A stretch of 64,000 nucleotides of DNA from positions 1 through 64,000 of the forward strand of contig UQNN01000008.1 of NCBI GenBank assembly GCA_900542445.1. Direction: 5' to 3'. The notes under the pieces are model-generated. The model was not told the DNA's origin, did no database searches, and saw only the letters and a program-made list of their open reading frames with translations. A program made the position numbers and the translations under genes. This DNA is from an uncultured Eubacteriales bacterium (GTDB taxonomy: Bacteria > Bacillota > Clostridia > Christensenellales > Aristaeellaceae). Shown here piece by piece: positions 8,218 to 16,458 of the stretch. Position 1 is the stretch's first letter. Each line of letters begins with the position of its first letter.

Positions 8218-9503
8218 CGCACCAGCCCTCCCAAATGCTCAAATTCGCGCCAGAACGCAGGGGCGGATTTGGCCGTCGCTTCCGCGTCCGTGATCGTCAG
8301 TTCGCCGTCGGCGATCTCGCTGGCCATGGTCATCGCCATTACGATGCGGTGGTCGTTACAGCCCTCGATTTTCGCCGCGTGCAGCCTTTTTCCGCCGCGG
8401 ATAATCAGTCCGTCCGGCAGTTCGGAAACGTCGGCGCCCGCCGCCGTCAGCGCCGCCGCCATCGCGCTGAGCCTGTCGCTCTCCTTGATGCGCAGCCGCG
8501 CCGCGCCCGTGATGCGGCTCTCGCCTTCGGCCGCCGCCATCGCCACGGCCAGAATCGGCACAAGATCGGGAACCTGTGCGCAATCCACGCGCAGACCGTG
8601 CAGCTTCGACGCGCGGGAGACGAGCGTTTCTCCTTCCCAGCGGATCTCCGCGCCCATGTCGCGCAGAATTTCGACCATCGCGCGGTCGCCCTGCGCGCTG
8701 TGCGGGTCAAGCCCGGTCAGGCGGATTTCGCCGCACCCGATTGCTCCCGCCGCCAGATAAAACGCCGCATGGCTCCAATCGCCCTCGATATGCAGATTTC
8801 CGGGCGACGCGATCCGCTGTCCGCCGGGGACAAAAAGCGTCTGCCCATTCGCCCGCCATTCGCTGACCACGCCGAAATCGCGCTGCACTTTGCGCGTCAA
8901 TTCCACATACGCGCGGGATTCCAGCGGCGTGCTGACGACGATTTCGCTGTCGCCCGCGAGCCTCGGCAGGGCGAGCAGCAGCCCGGTGATAAACTGGCTG
9001 CTCACGTCGCCGGGCAGTTCAAACCGCCCGCTTTGCAGCGCGCCCTCCACCGTCAGCGCGTCGCCCTCCTGATTCCATGAAACGCCCAGCGGCGCAAACA
9101 GCTTTTCATAAACCGTCAACGGCCGCTGCATCAGCCGTCCGTGGCCGACAAAGCGCACCGGCCCGCGCCCGTCAAGCGCCAGCGGAATGAAAAAGCGCAG
9201 CGTCGAGCCGGATTCGCCGCAGTCCAGTTCGCGCAAAGCGCGCTTTGCGCCTTCGCCGCCGCCCCAGATTTCCGCGCGGACAAACCCCTCGGTTTCACTC
9301 TCCGCAATCGCCGCGCCGCGCGTCAGACCGAGCGCCTGCGCACAGGCCAGCGTCGCGCTGATATCTTTGGAGAGCTGAAGCGGCTCAAGCTGCGTCTTCC
9401 CCTCCGCCATTGCGGCCATCATCACCGCGCGATGCGACGCAGACTTGCTGGGCAGAACCCGAAGTCCGCCGCTCAACGTTTTCGGCTCAACCGTTTTATT
9501 CAT
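8214..9503 (-). CDS. aroA: 3-phosphoshikimate 1-carboxyvinyltransferase (EPSP synthase)
   Basis: Joins phosphoenolpyruvate to shikimate-3-phosphate. It has 429 aa. Recognisable parts are LPSKSASHRAV near residue 17 (substrate Lys), LDCGESGSTLRFF near 90, SSQFITGLLLALP near 168, and IKESDRLSAMA with NDHRIVMAMTMA near the C-terminus. The start is ATG 9503 with AAAGGAATG upstream. A compound repeat separates it from aroB. Confidence 0.95.
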   Translation of the reverse strand: MNKTVEPKTLSGGLRVLPSKSASHRAVMMAAMAEGKTQLEPLQLSKDISATLACAQALGLTRGAAIAESETEGFVRAEIWGGGEGAKRALRELDCGESGSTLRFFIPLALDGRGPVRFVGHGRLMQRPLTVYEKLFAPLGVSWNQEGDALTVEGALQSGRFELPGDVSSQFITGLLLALPRLAGDSEIVVSTPLESRAYVELTRKVQRDFGVVSEWRANGQTLFVPGGQRIASPGNLHIEGDWSHAAFYLAAGAIGCGEIRLTGLDPHSAQGDRAMVEILRDMGAEIRWEGETLVSRASKLHGLRVDCAQVPDLVPILAVAMAAAEGESRITGAARLRIKESDRLSAMAAALTAAGADVSELPDGLIIRGGKRLHAAKIEGCNDHRIVMAMTMASEIADGELTITDAEATAKSAPAFWREFEHLGGLVR

Positions 9504-9514
9504 CCGTCATCATT

Positions 9515-9690
9515 CCTTTTTGGGGCGTTGCCCCAAACCCCACCAAGAACCCGAGGTTCTTGGATTTCCCTCCTGGATGGATTGCTTTGCAATCCATCTA
9601 TTCCATCGATTTAATCCATAAGTGCGAAGCAAAGATGAGGTTTGGGGATGAAATCCCCAAGCAGGTTTGGGCGGCAGCCCAACGTCACCC
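9515..9690. repeat. Compound hairpin repeat, full element (C-B-A...C')
   Basis: The parts are C (TTGGGGC-GTT-GCCCCAA, 9520-9536), B (CCAAGAACCCGAGGTTCTTGG arms, 9543-9563), A (GATGGATTGC-TTT-GCAATCCATC, 9576-9598), a GGGGAT/ATCCCC hairpin (9641-9660) and C' (9667-9682). It occupies nearly all of the aroB-aroA gap and ends 2 nt from the aroB stop. Confidence 0.9.
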
Positions 9691-9692
9691 CT

Positions 9693-10760
9693 TTACAGCA
9701 TCTCCGCCAATTTGCCGCTTTCAATCACCACGCCCGTGCATGCGCCGATTTCCGTCAAAATCACGCAGCGCACGCCGTCGCCCTCGGCCTTTTTATCCAG
9801 CGCCATCGTCGCGGCCAGCTGTGCGCGCGTCAGGCTCGCGTCGCGCTCGGTCGGCAGATCGTAAGCTTTCAGCACCCGCTCGATGCGCGCGCTTGTGCCC
9901 TCCGGGGTCACGCCCAGCGTCTCGCCCCACTTTGCCGCTGCGACCATGCCGATGCAAACCGCTTCGCCGTGCAGCAGCACGCCGTACCCCATCGTGTTTT
10001 CCAACGCATGCGCCAGCGTATGGCCAAAGTTCAACTGCATGCGGACACCGTGGTCGTGCGGGTCTTCATGCACATAGCGCGCCTTGATGGCACAGCACCG
10101 CGCGACGATTTCATCCAGTCTGGGCATGAGCGCCGCGCGCGAACCCAGCCGCTCGATGGTTTCAAACAGCGCCTTATCCGCGATGCAGCCGTATTTGATG
10201 ACCTCGCCCAGCCCCGCGCCGACCTGCCGCGCATCCAGCGTTCGCAGCGTGTCGCAGTCGATGAGCACCAGCTCCGGCTGATAAAACGCGCCGAGCAGGT
10301 TCTTGCCGCGTGGGTGATTGACCGCCACCTTGCCGCCGACGGAAGAATCCACCTGCGCCAAAAGGGTTGTCGGAACCTGAATGAAGCGCGCCCCTCGCAA
10401 ATAGGTGCAGGCCGCGTACCCCGTGATATCGCCGATCACGCCGCCGCCCAGCGCAATCACGAAATCCTTGCGCGTGATGTGCGCGTCAATCAGCGCGTCA
10501 TAGATGCGTTCAAGCTGCGCCATACACTTGGTCGTTTCGCCTGCGGGCAGAATGAACGCATGCGTCTGTGCCCCCGCCAATTCCAGCTGCGCTTTCAGCG
10601 TATCCAGATACAGCGGCGCGACGTTTTCATCCGTCACAATCATCGCCCGCCGTCCGCGGCACATGGCCAGCAGCGTCGCGGCGTTTTTGAGCAGTCCGTG
10701 ACCGATGTGGATGTCATAGGCGCTCGCCTGTTCCGGCGCTTTAACTTTTACGATAGGCAT
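9693..10760 (-). CDS. aroB: 3-dehydroquinate synthase
   Basis: Cyclizes DAHP to 3-dehydroquinate with NAD and a divalent metal. It has 355 aa. Features are GGGVIGDITGYAA (nucleotide binding), QVPTTLLAQVDSSVGGKVAVNH (Lys in the active site), the HTLAHALE metal site and LLHGEAVCIGM. The start is ATG 10760 with AAGGAGG 8 nt upstream; the longer frame reads into an upstream repeat and is not used. Confidence 0.95.
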   Translation of the reverse strand: MPIVKVKAPEQASAYDIHIGHGLLKNAATLLAMCRGRRAMIVTDENVAPLYLDTLKAQLELAGAQTHAFILPAGETTKCMAQLERIYDALIDAHITRKDFVIALGGGVIGDITGYAACTYLRGARFIQVPTTLLAQVDSSVGGKVAVNHPRGKNLLGAFYQPELVLIDCDTLRTLDARQVGAGLGEVIKYGCIADKALFETIERLGSRAALMPRLDEIVARCCAIKARYVHEDPHDHGVRMQLNFGHTLAHALENTMGYGVLLHGEAVCIGMVAAAKWGETLGVTPEGTSARIERVLKAYDLPTERDASLTRAQLAATMALDKKAEGDGVRCVILTEIGACTGVVIESGKLAEML

Positions 10761-10779
10761 AGATTTCCTCCTTGGGGGC

Positions 10780-10948
10780 TTTGGGGACTCTGCCCCCGAC
10801 AGGAAACTGAGTTCCCTGTACCTTCCCCTTTTCATCCGTTTCGCGAATGAAGAAAACGTTCTCCGTTTATCGCGCAGCGATAAACAATTCGGGAGGTGTC
10901 GGAACCTCCGGTTCCGACTGGGGTTTGAAGCGAAGCCCCATCGTTTCC
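10780..10948. repeat. Compound hairpin repeat, full element (C-B'-A-B-C')
   Basis: C is at 10780-10798 (TTGGGG...CCCCGA). B' is at 10798-10822 (variant with ACTGAGT at the centre) and A at 10865-10885 (GTTTATCGC-GCA-GCGATAAAC). B is at 10898-10918 (GTCGGAACC...GGTTCCGAC) and C' at 10919-10940. All five parts are present in inverted symmetry between tyrA and aroB. Confidence 0.9.
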
Positions 10949-10965
10949 TCTTTTTCTCCCCGCTT

Positions 10966-11844
10966 TTACTTAAACAACGGCTTTTGGCTCTCGTCCAAAC
11001 CGCGCAGCGTGTCGAATTTCTTCTTGCGGTCGCTGGAAACCGTCAGCCGTTCCAGCAGCGCCGCGCGGTCGCCGCCGTGCAAAAGCGCGCTGTATTCCGA
11101 CAGCCGCTCGATCAGTTCGTCCGTCAAATCCGCAAGCGTCTCCCTGTTCGCCCAAAACAGTTCGCACCAGAGCTTCGGGTCGAGCGCCGCCACGCGCGTC
11201 GCGCCGCGGAACGAGCCGCCTTCAAATCCATAGCTGTCAAACAGAAGATGCTGGTCGCAGAGCGCAAGCGCCATCACATGCATCAGCTGGCTGGTGTAGG
11301 CGATCCGCTCGTCGTGCGCCGCAGGGTCGGAAAAGACCACGTCCGCGCAGCCCATGAACGTCACCAGCTGTTCCAACAGATGGATGCTCTCCTGCGGCAC
11401 GTCCGCGTCCGGCGTGAGGATGTAGTGCGCGCCGCGGAACAAATCCGCCGTCGCGTGCGCAAAACCGCCGCGCTCCCGTCCCGCCATCGGATGACCGCCC
11501 AGATAGATGAATTGCCGGTTTTCCACCTGACCCACCGCCTCAAAAAGCGGCCGTTTCACGCCGCAGACATCCGTCAGCAGCGCGCCCGGCTTGATGCGCC
11601 CCGCCTGGCGGCGCACAAAGTCTGCCGCCGCTTCCGGATGCAGGCAGATGACGACGATATCCATATCCTCGATCGGCGCGTCGTCGGCGTTCGGCCACGC
11701 CGCGCGGACGACGTTTCGCCCCAGCGCTTCCAGCCGCGTCGGCTCGTCGCCGTCCACGGCATAGCACTCCAAATCGGGATAGCCTTCCAGCGCCATCGCC
11801 ATGCTGCCGCCGATGAGTCCCAGACCGATAAACATAATTTTCAT
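10966..11844 (-). CDS. tyrA: Prephenate dehydrogenase
   Basis: NAD(P)-dependent oxidative decarboxylation of prephenate to 4-hydroxyphenylpyruvate for Tyr synthesis. It has 292 aa. The Rossmann fold has GLGLIGGSMA at residue 8, and the catalytic region is GGHPMAGRERGGF near 115. There is no C-terminal ACT domain, so direct Tyr feedback is not evident. The start is ATG 11844 with AAGAGG 9 nt upstream; the TTG three codons earlier overlaps that site. Confidence 0.93.
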   Translation of the reverse strand: MKIMFIGLGLIGGSMAMALEGYPDLECYAVDGDEPTRLEALGRNVVRAAWPNADDAPIEDMDIVVICLHPEAAADFVRRQAGRIKPGALLTDVCGVKRPLFEAVGQVENRQFIYLGGHPMAGRERGGFAHATADLFRGAHYILTPDADVPQESIHLLEQLVTFMGCADVVFSDPAAHDERIAYTSQLMHVMALALCDQHLLFDSYGFEGGSFRGATRVAALDPKLWCELFWANRETLADLTDELIERLSEYSALLHGGDRAALLERLTVSSDRKKKFDTLRGLDESQKPLFK

Positions 11845-11866
11845 AACGCTCAACCTCTTTACGGAA

Positions 11867-11930
11867 AGGGGTTACGCTTGAGGCTCAGCCTCAAACTCCG
11901 GCAGGAACCTGAGGTTCCTGCGCCTCCCGC
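11867..11930. repeat. Compound hairpin repeat, half element (C-B)
   Basis: C is TTGAGGC-TCA-GCCTCAA-like (11878-11894) and B is GCAGGAACCTGAGGTTCCTGC (11901-11921). C has base changes on both arms that keep pairing (GAGG/CCTC rather than GGGG/CCCC), which argues that the hairpin matters. It sits between aroF and tyrA. Confidence 0.85.
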
Positions 11931-11948
11931 TTTAATTCTTCTCTCATT

Positions 11949-12962
11949 TTATAAAGTTCTCTCCACGATAGGCGCAAGCGCGCTGATTTTACCGACCAGC
12001 TGCGCGTATTGATCCGGCGTGAGGCTCTGCGCGCCGTCGCAAAGCGCCTTGGGCGGATTATTATGCACCTCGATAATCAGGCCATCCGCACCCGCCGCAA
12101 TCGCCGCCAGCGACATGCGCTCCACCATCCAATTCAGGCCCGTCGCATGGGAGGGATCGACGATCACCGGCAGATGGCTCAGGCGCTTGACCGCCTGCAC
12201 CGCCGACAGATCGAGCGTGTTGCGCGTGTAAGTCTCGAACGTGCGGATGCCGCGCTCGCAGAGGATGACGTTCGGATTGCCCGCCGCCATGATGTATTCC
12301 GCGCTCATCAGCCATTCGTTGATCGTCGCGGACAAGCCGCGCTTGAGCAGAATCGGCTTGTGGGTCTGCCCCAGCTCGGTCAGCAGATCGAAGTTCTGCA
12401 TGTTGCGCGCGCCGACCTGAATCACATCCACACGGCGGTCAAATTCCTCCACCAGCTTCGGGCTCATGATTTCCGTGCAGATGGGCATGCCCGTCAGCTC
12501 CTTGGCCTGCTCCAAAAGGGCAAGGCCTTCCAGCTTCAATCCCTGGAACGCATAGGGCGACGTGCGCGGCTTATACGCGCCGCCGCGCAGGATGTTTGCG
12601 CCGCCGGCGCGCACCTTGAGCGCCGTATCGGTAATCTGGTCGTAATTCTCGACCGAGCACGGGCCGGCGAACAGCGCCAGCTTGCGCCCGCCGACCTTCA
12701 CGCCGCTGCAATCGATGACGCTGTCCGTCGGATGGAATTTGCGGTTTGCCTTTTTAAACGGCTCGGAAACCGGCATCACGCGCTCAACGCCCGGCTGAAT
12801 CAAAAAGTCGTGCGGATCGAGACGGGCCACATCGCCCAGCACGCCCAGCACCGTGCAATCCACGCCCGCGTTGCGCTGAACCTGCATGCCCTGCCGGCTT
12901 AAATCGTGGCAGAGGCTTCCAATCTGTTCCTCGGTGGCCTGCGGTTTCATGATGATAATCAT
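11949..12962 (-). CDS. aroF: 3-deoxy-7-phosphoheptulonate synthase (DAHP synthase, type I-beta)
   Basis: Condenses phosphoenolpyruvate with erythrose 4-phosphate, the first step of aromatic synthesis. It has 337 aa. An N-terminal ferredoxin-like regulatory domain (residues 1-70) precedes the barrel, with LFAGPCSVEN, RGGAYKPRTSPYAFQG, LLKRG and DPSHATG. The start is ATG 12962 with GCGAGGA upstream. It is the first structural gene behind the Phe/Tyr leader, so it is regulated by attenuation and perhaps through its N-terminal domain. Confidence 0.95.
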   Translation of the reverse strand: MIIIMKPQATEEQIGSLCHDLSRQGMQVQRNAGVDCTVLGVLGDVARLDPHDFLIQPGVERVMPVSEPFKKANRKFHPTDSVIDCSGVKVGGRKLALFAGPCSVENYDQITDTALKVRAGGANILRGGAYKPRTSPYAFQGLKLEGLALLEQAKELTGMPICTEIMSPKLVEEFDRRVDVIQVGARNMQNFDLLTELGQTHKPILLKRGLSATINEWLMSAEYIMAAGNPNVILCERGIRTFETYTRNTLDLSAVQAVKRLSHLPVIVDPSHATGLNWMVERMSLAAIAAGADGLIIEVHNNPPKALCDGAQSLTPDQYAQLVGKISALAPIVERTL

Positions 12963-13010
12963 AATCGTTTTCCTCGCTTTCTTTTCATACAGACGGAGGC
13001 CCAATCGGAT

Positions 13011-13042
13011 AGAAAAAGACCCCCGCCATGGTGTGGCAGGGG
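13011..13042 (-). terminator. Attenuator terminator of the aromatic operon
   Basis: On the minus strand CCCCTGCCA pairs with TGGCGGGGG over 9 bp (one G-U) around a 5-nt loop, followed by TCTTTTT. It lies between the leader peptide and aroF. Confidence 0.85.
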
Positions 13043-13063
13043 CCTGAAAAATCGTTTCAGCCC
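13040..13063 (-). promoter_or_regulatory. Antiterminator hairpin
   Basis: GGGC-TGAAA pairs with TTTCA-GCCC (one bulged G). Its 3' arm uses bases 13040-13042, which are also needed for the terminator stem, so the two structures exclude each other. Confidence 0.75.
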
Positions 13064-13088
13064 GGCGAAAGATTCACCCAACGCCTTC

Positions 13089-13163
13089 TCATGCGCGCAC
13101 GACAGCAAGACTATGCCCACAGACGGTATAGCCGCTAAATCGCACGAAAGAGAAGTTCGTCAT
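13089..13163 (-). CDS. Aromatic operon leader peptide (Phe/Tyr-rich attenuation peptide)
   Basis: A 24-codon frame reads MTNFSFVRFSGYTVCGHSLA and ends VVRA. It has Phe at codons 4, 6 and 9 and Tyr at codon 12. GGAGG lies 8 nt upstream of the ATG. The stop is about 25 nt before the antiterminator arm. Ribosome stalling on Phe (or Tyr) codons would favour the antiterminator and expression of aroF onward, as in the enterobacterial pheA leader. Peptide and hairpins are seen in the sequence; the amino acid sensed is inferred. Confidence 0.8.
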   Translation of the reverse strand: MTNFSFVRFSGYTVCGHSLAVVRA

Positions 13164-13192
13164 GGTCAGAATCCTCCAATCAGATTGATGTC

Positions 13193-13221
13193 AGTATATC
13201 ATACCGCCCGGCGCTTTGCAA
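13193..13221 (-). promoter_or_regulatory. Promoter of the aromatic operon
   Basis: Minus strand TTGCAA (13216-13221), 17-nt spacer, TATACT (13193-13198). Transcription would start near 13186, about 20 nt before the leader peptide start codon. Confidence 0.75.
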
Positions 13222-13271
13222 GAACCTTGCGCGGATTTCATGGATAAATTGTCAAAATGTATCCGATTTCA

Positions 13272-13922
13272 TCAAATTTTGCGCAGCAGCTTCTTCGCGT
13301 CCTCCCGCGCCGCCATCGCGAGCAGATGTTCCCGCCCGGTGAAACGGTAATCGCCGCCGGGCAGGGGCTTGAGCGCGCCATCCTCCTTGACAGCCAGAAT
13401 GTTAATGTGGTATTTGTTTCGCACATCCACATCGCGCACACTGCGTCCGACCCAGCTTTCAAGCGGCGGAATCTCGTAGATGGAGTATTCGTCCGTCAGC
13501 TCGATATAATCAAATACATTCCGTGCGCTCAGGCGGGTCGCAAGGCGTTCCGCGCTGTCCCGTTCAGGATAGACGACCTCGTCCGCGCCGTTGCGCAGCA
13601 GCAGCTTGGCATGCACGTCCCGCGCGGCCTTGGCGACCACGCGCGCCGCGCCCATCTCCTTGAGCATGGAGGTGATCAGCAGGCTGCTGGCGAAGTCCGA
13701 CCCGATGCAGACAAAACAGAGATCGAAGTTCTTTACGCCAAGCGCGCGCAGCGCGTTTTCATCGGTGCAATCGGCAATCTGCGCGCTGGTCACCTCGTCG
13801 GCCAGCGCACTGACAGCCGCCTCGTCGCGATCAACGATCATCACCTCATTATCGAGGCTCATGAATTTTCGGCACAGATGGCGGCCAAAGCGTCCCAGAC
13901 CGATAATCAAAATGGACTTCAT
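13272..13922 (-). CDS. ktrA: Ktr/Trk potassium uptake regulatory subunit (TrkA/KtrA)
   Basis: A cytoplasmic RCK protein that binds NAD(H) or ATP/ADP and gates the KtrB channel. It has 216 aa. The Rossmann RCK_N domain starts with IIGLGRFGRHL and has the acidic VDRDE strand end; a TrkA_C domain follows from about residue 135. The start is ATG 13922 with AAAAGGAG upstream; the longer frame reads into a repeat. The partner ktrB lies upstream in the same direction, 330 nt away across repeats. Confidence 0.92.
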   Translation of the reverse strand: MKSILIIGLGRFGRHLCRKFMSLDNEVMIVDRDEAAVSALADEVTSAQIADCTDENALRALGVKNFDLCFVCIGSDFASSLLITSMLKEMGAARVVAKAARDVHAKLLLRNGADEVVYPERDSAERLATRLSARNVFDYIELTDEYSIYEIPPLESWVGRSVRDVDVRNKYHINILAVKEDGALKPLPGGDYRFTGREHLLAMAAREDAKKLLRKI

Positions 13923-13937
13923 TGCAAACTCCTTTTT

Positions 13938-14205
13938 TTGGGGCTTTGCCCCAAACCTCACCAAGAACCTGAGGTTCTTGGATTTCCCACTGCGCTGTCG
14001 CTTTGCGATAGCTGATGAGGAAACTGTTACATAACTTTAAACCGCCGCGAAGCGGAGAAGGGGTCTGGGGATTGGTCCCCAGGCGGGTTTGGGATTGTAG
14101 CCATGCGCCCGCTGTGCGGGATTCAGCATGGCGGAAATCGCAAGGAGCGCTTGCGCGTTCGCGAAGCGGGCGCGTCTGCCGCAGGCAGAGGACAGCGCCC
14201 CTATG
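13938..14205. repeat. Compound hairpin repeat plus trailing palindromes
   Basis: C is at 13938-13954 (TTGGGGC-TTT-GCCCCAA) and B at 13961-13981 (CCAAGAACCTGAGGTTCTTGG arms). A is at 13994-14012 (GCTGTCGC...GCGATAGC) and C'-like CTGGGGA...TCCCCAG at 14065-14082. From 14104 to 14205 further short palindromes follow (CCCGCTGTGCGGG, GCGCTTGCGC, TCTGCCGCAGGCAGA). Together they fill the gap between ktrB and ktrA; I see no gene in it. Confidence 0.8.
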
Positions 14206-14254
14206 CGAGTTTCCCGGAGTGGCAACCCCATCACAACCCCAGTCTCCAAACGCA

Positions 14255-15610
14255 TCATCCGATAACCACCTTGTCCGTCGGATACTGCACCGGTGCGGGC
14301 GGTTTTCTGCGGGTCAACAAAATGATGAACGTCATGCTGCCCAGCCTGCCGGCATACATCAGCATAATGATGACAATGCGTGAGAACGTGTTCAAATCGC
14401 GCGTGATGCCCGTCGTCAAGCCTACCGTGTCAATGGCGGAAAAAACCTCAATCAGCACCTGCTGAAGGGTGAACTCCGGCTGAACGGCACAGATGGCGAG
14501 CGTCGCCAGCATGCCCATCGTAAAATATACCACGACGATCGAACAGGCGCGGCGAAGCAGGTCGTTTTCGATGCGCCTGCCGAAGATGTGCACATTCTCC
14601 TCGCCCTTGAGTATGGACGCCGCCGTCAGCAGCACGAGCAGGATGGTCGTCGTCTTTGCGCCGCCCGCCGTCGAGCCGGAGTTGCCGCCCGTCATCATCA
14701 GAATCAGCGTCATAAGACCGCCTGCCGGACTGAGTTCTCCGGTCGGCACGGTGTCAAAGCCCGCCGTTCTTGGCGTGACCGCGGAAAAAGCGCTTGCCCA
14801 AATGCGCGTGCCCAGCGGCAGCCCCGCCATAGAAGCGTTCTTTTCCGTAAAGAAGAAGAACAGGCTCGGCACAACCACCAGCACCGCCGCCAGCGTCAAA
14901 GCCACGCGGGTATGCAGGCGCAGCTTCTTCCAATGCAGGCGGTTTTTGAACAGGTCTTCCCAAACGAAGAAGCCCAGCCCGCCAAGCAGAATCAGCATGA
15001 TGACAACCCCGTTGACGAACGGATCGCCGACAAAGGATTCCAGCGACGTAAACTCTCCCGATATCGGTCCCATCAGGTCAAAGCCCGCGTTGCAGAATGC
15101 GGAAATCGAATGAAACACGCTGTACCAGATGCCCTTCGCCCAGCCGAGCATCGGCACGAAACGAAAGCTCAGCAGCACCGCGCCGCAGCCCTCGACGACC
15201 GCTGTTCCCCGCATCGCAAAGCGCACCAGACGAACGATGCCGCCGACCTGAAACGATGCGACGCTCTCCTGAAGCAGCGTTCGTTGGCGCAGACCGATTC
15301 TCTTGCCCAGTGCCATGGAAACCAGTGCCATCAGCGTCATCACGCCTAAGCCGCCGATTTGAATCGCCACAATCAGCACGACCTGTCCGAAGAGCGACCA
15401 ATGCGTTCCGGTGTCCACCAGTGCCTGACCCGTCACGCAGACCGCGCTCGTCGCCGTAAACAGCGAGGTCAGCAGCGGCGTAGACTGCCTGTTCTGCGCG
15501 GAGATGGGCAGCATGAGTAGCAGCGTCGCCGTCAGAATCAGGAGCAGAAACCCGACTGCGATTATCGCCGACGGACTAAGCTTCACGTCCTTCTTCATTT
15601 TTTTATTCAT
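14255..15610 (-). CDS. ktrB: Potassium uptake channel subunit (TrkH/KtrB)
   Basis: Membrane K+ translocating subunit with 451 aa and four M1-P-M2-like repeats. Pore segments include TATSAVCVTGQALVDTG near residue 55 and MTGGNSGSTAGGAKTT near 305, both with the selectivity-filter glycine. The start is ATG 15610 with GGAGGATACTTGG; the longer frame has no such site. It has its own consensus promoter. Confidence 0.92.
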   Translation of the reverse strand: MNKKMKKDVKLSPSAIIAVGFLLLILTATLLLMLPISAQNRQSTPLLTSLFTATSAVCVTGQALVDTGTHWSLFGQVVLIVAIQIGGLGVMTLMALVSMALGKRIGLRQRTLLQESVASFQVGGIVRLVRFAMRGTAVVEGCGAVLLSFRFVPMLGWAKGIWYSVFHSISAFCNAGFDLMGPISGEFTSLESFVGDPFVNGVVIMLILLGGLGFFVWEDLFKNRLHWKKLRLHTRVALTLAAVLVVVPSLFFFFTEKNASMAGLPLGTRIWASAFSAVTPRTAGFDTVPTGELSPAGGLMTLILMMTGGNSGSTAGGAKTTTILLVLLTAASILKGEENVHIFGRRIENDLLRRACSIVVVYFTMGMLATLAICAVQPEFTLQQVLIEVFSAIDTVGLTTGITRDLNTFSRIVIIMLMYAGRLGSMTFIILLTRRKPPAPVQYPTDKVVIG

Positions 15611-15635
15611 CCAAGTATCCTCCAAAGAGGCTTTC

Positions 15636-15664
15636 ATGATACTATGATGCGCTTTTTTTGTCAA
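15636..15664 (-). promoter_or_regulatory. Promoter of ktrB
   Basis: Minus strand TTGACA (15659-15664), 17-nt spacer, TATCAT (15636-15641). Confidence 0.8.
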
Positions 15665-15709
15665 CAACACACATATAAATATCCTATACAGGAATACGCC
15701 GACGCCGCT

Positions 15710-16249
15710 TTATTTTGCGGCGCGACGCGCCTTGATGCGCTCTTTCCACATTTCCATCCATCCGCGCGGGAAAATGTAGCTGACCGCCCACGCGACAAGC
15801 ACGCCGATAGTCGTATCCAAAATACGGTTGAGCGCATAGCTGATGTAGGTAGCTACCGGCGTATTGAACAGCAGAATGCACAGCACAACGCCGCCGGGCT
15901 GCACGCCGCCGACCCAGAACATCTGGCAAAGCACGATCAAAATGACCGTTCCGATGAACGTCAGCGGAACCAGCCAAAGCGTGTATTTTCCGGTCGGCTC
16001 TATGAACAGGTACAGACGGAAAAGCACCATGCCCAGCAGACCGCCGATCAGCGTGCCGAACAGACGATTTCCGCCGTTCTTGCGGGAATCCTCCATGTCC
16101 GAACCCATGCCAAAAATCGCGCCGATGCAGGCAAACGCCGGACTGCGGTCAAAAAAGTAATAGATGAACGCGCAGAAAGCCGCCGCCAATGCGGTCTTGA
16201 CGTTGCGCATGCCCACGCCAGGGATTTTCACGGATTTGATGCTCATCAT
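15710..16249 (-). CDS. FUSC/aromatic acid exporter-like membrane protein
   Basis: A 179-aa membrane protein with about five to six hydrophobic segments. It resembles the N-terminal transmembrane half of the FUSC/ArAE family (KTALAAAFCAFIYYFF, IGAIFGMGSDMEDSRKNGGNRLFGTLIGG, and NRILDTTIGVLVAWAVSY with the conserved R-x-x-D-T-x-x-G). The long cytoplasmic half of larger family members is missing, which is usual for short clostridial versions. GGGAGG precedes two consecutive ATGs (16249 and 16246), and either may be used. Substrate unknown. Confidence 0.75.
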   Translation of the reverse strand: MMSIKSVKIPGVGMRNVKTALAAAFCAFIYYFFDRSPAFACIGAIFGMGSDMEDSRKNGGNRLFGTLIGGLLGMVLFRLYLFIEPTGKYTLWLVPLTFIGTVILIVLCQMFWVGGVQPGGVVLCILLFNTPVATYISYALNRILDTTIGVLVAWAVSYIFPRGWMEMWKERIKARRAAK

Positions 16250-16271
16250 ATGCCCTCCCGCCAAATCAATC

Positions 16272-16293
16272 AAAAAGCGGCCTGAAGCCGCTT
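16272..16293 (-). terminator. Hairpin upstream of FUSC gene
   Basis: AAGCGGC-TTCAG-GCCGCTT on the minus strand followed by TTTTT. A second terminator for the upstream transpeptidase gene or a leader hairpin of the FUSC gene. Confidence 0.6.
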
Positions 16294-16360
16294 TCGCCAG
16301 AGTTTATCAAAACTCAAGCTTCTGTACGCGCGACCGACTTCTTGCAGTTTTCTGCAAATC

Positions 16361-16388
16361 AAAAAAGAGTCTGCGCGACGCGCAAACT
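16361..16388 (-). terminator. Terminator after the L,D-transpeptidase gene
   Basis: AGTTTGCGC-GTC-GCGCAGACT forms a 9-bp stem with one G-U pair, followed by CTTTTTT on the minus strand. Confidence 0.85.
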
Positions 16389-16458
16389 CCGATATTGTAT
16401 CACGGAAACCTTCTTTTGTGTAGCGGCAAACATACCGATTTTTTTAAGTTTTACTTGC

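Noticed and set aside
13271..13272. T-box in front of the aromatic operon
   Set aside because: The leader has no GGTGGTACC-type T-box sequence; the peptide plus hairpins explain it better.
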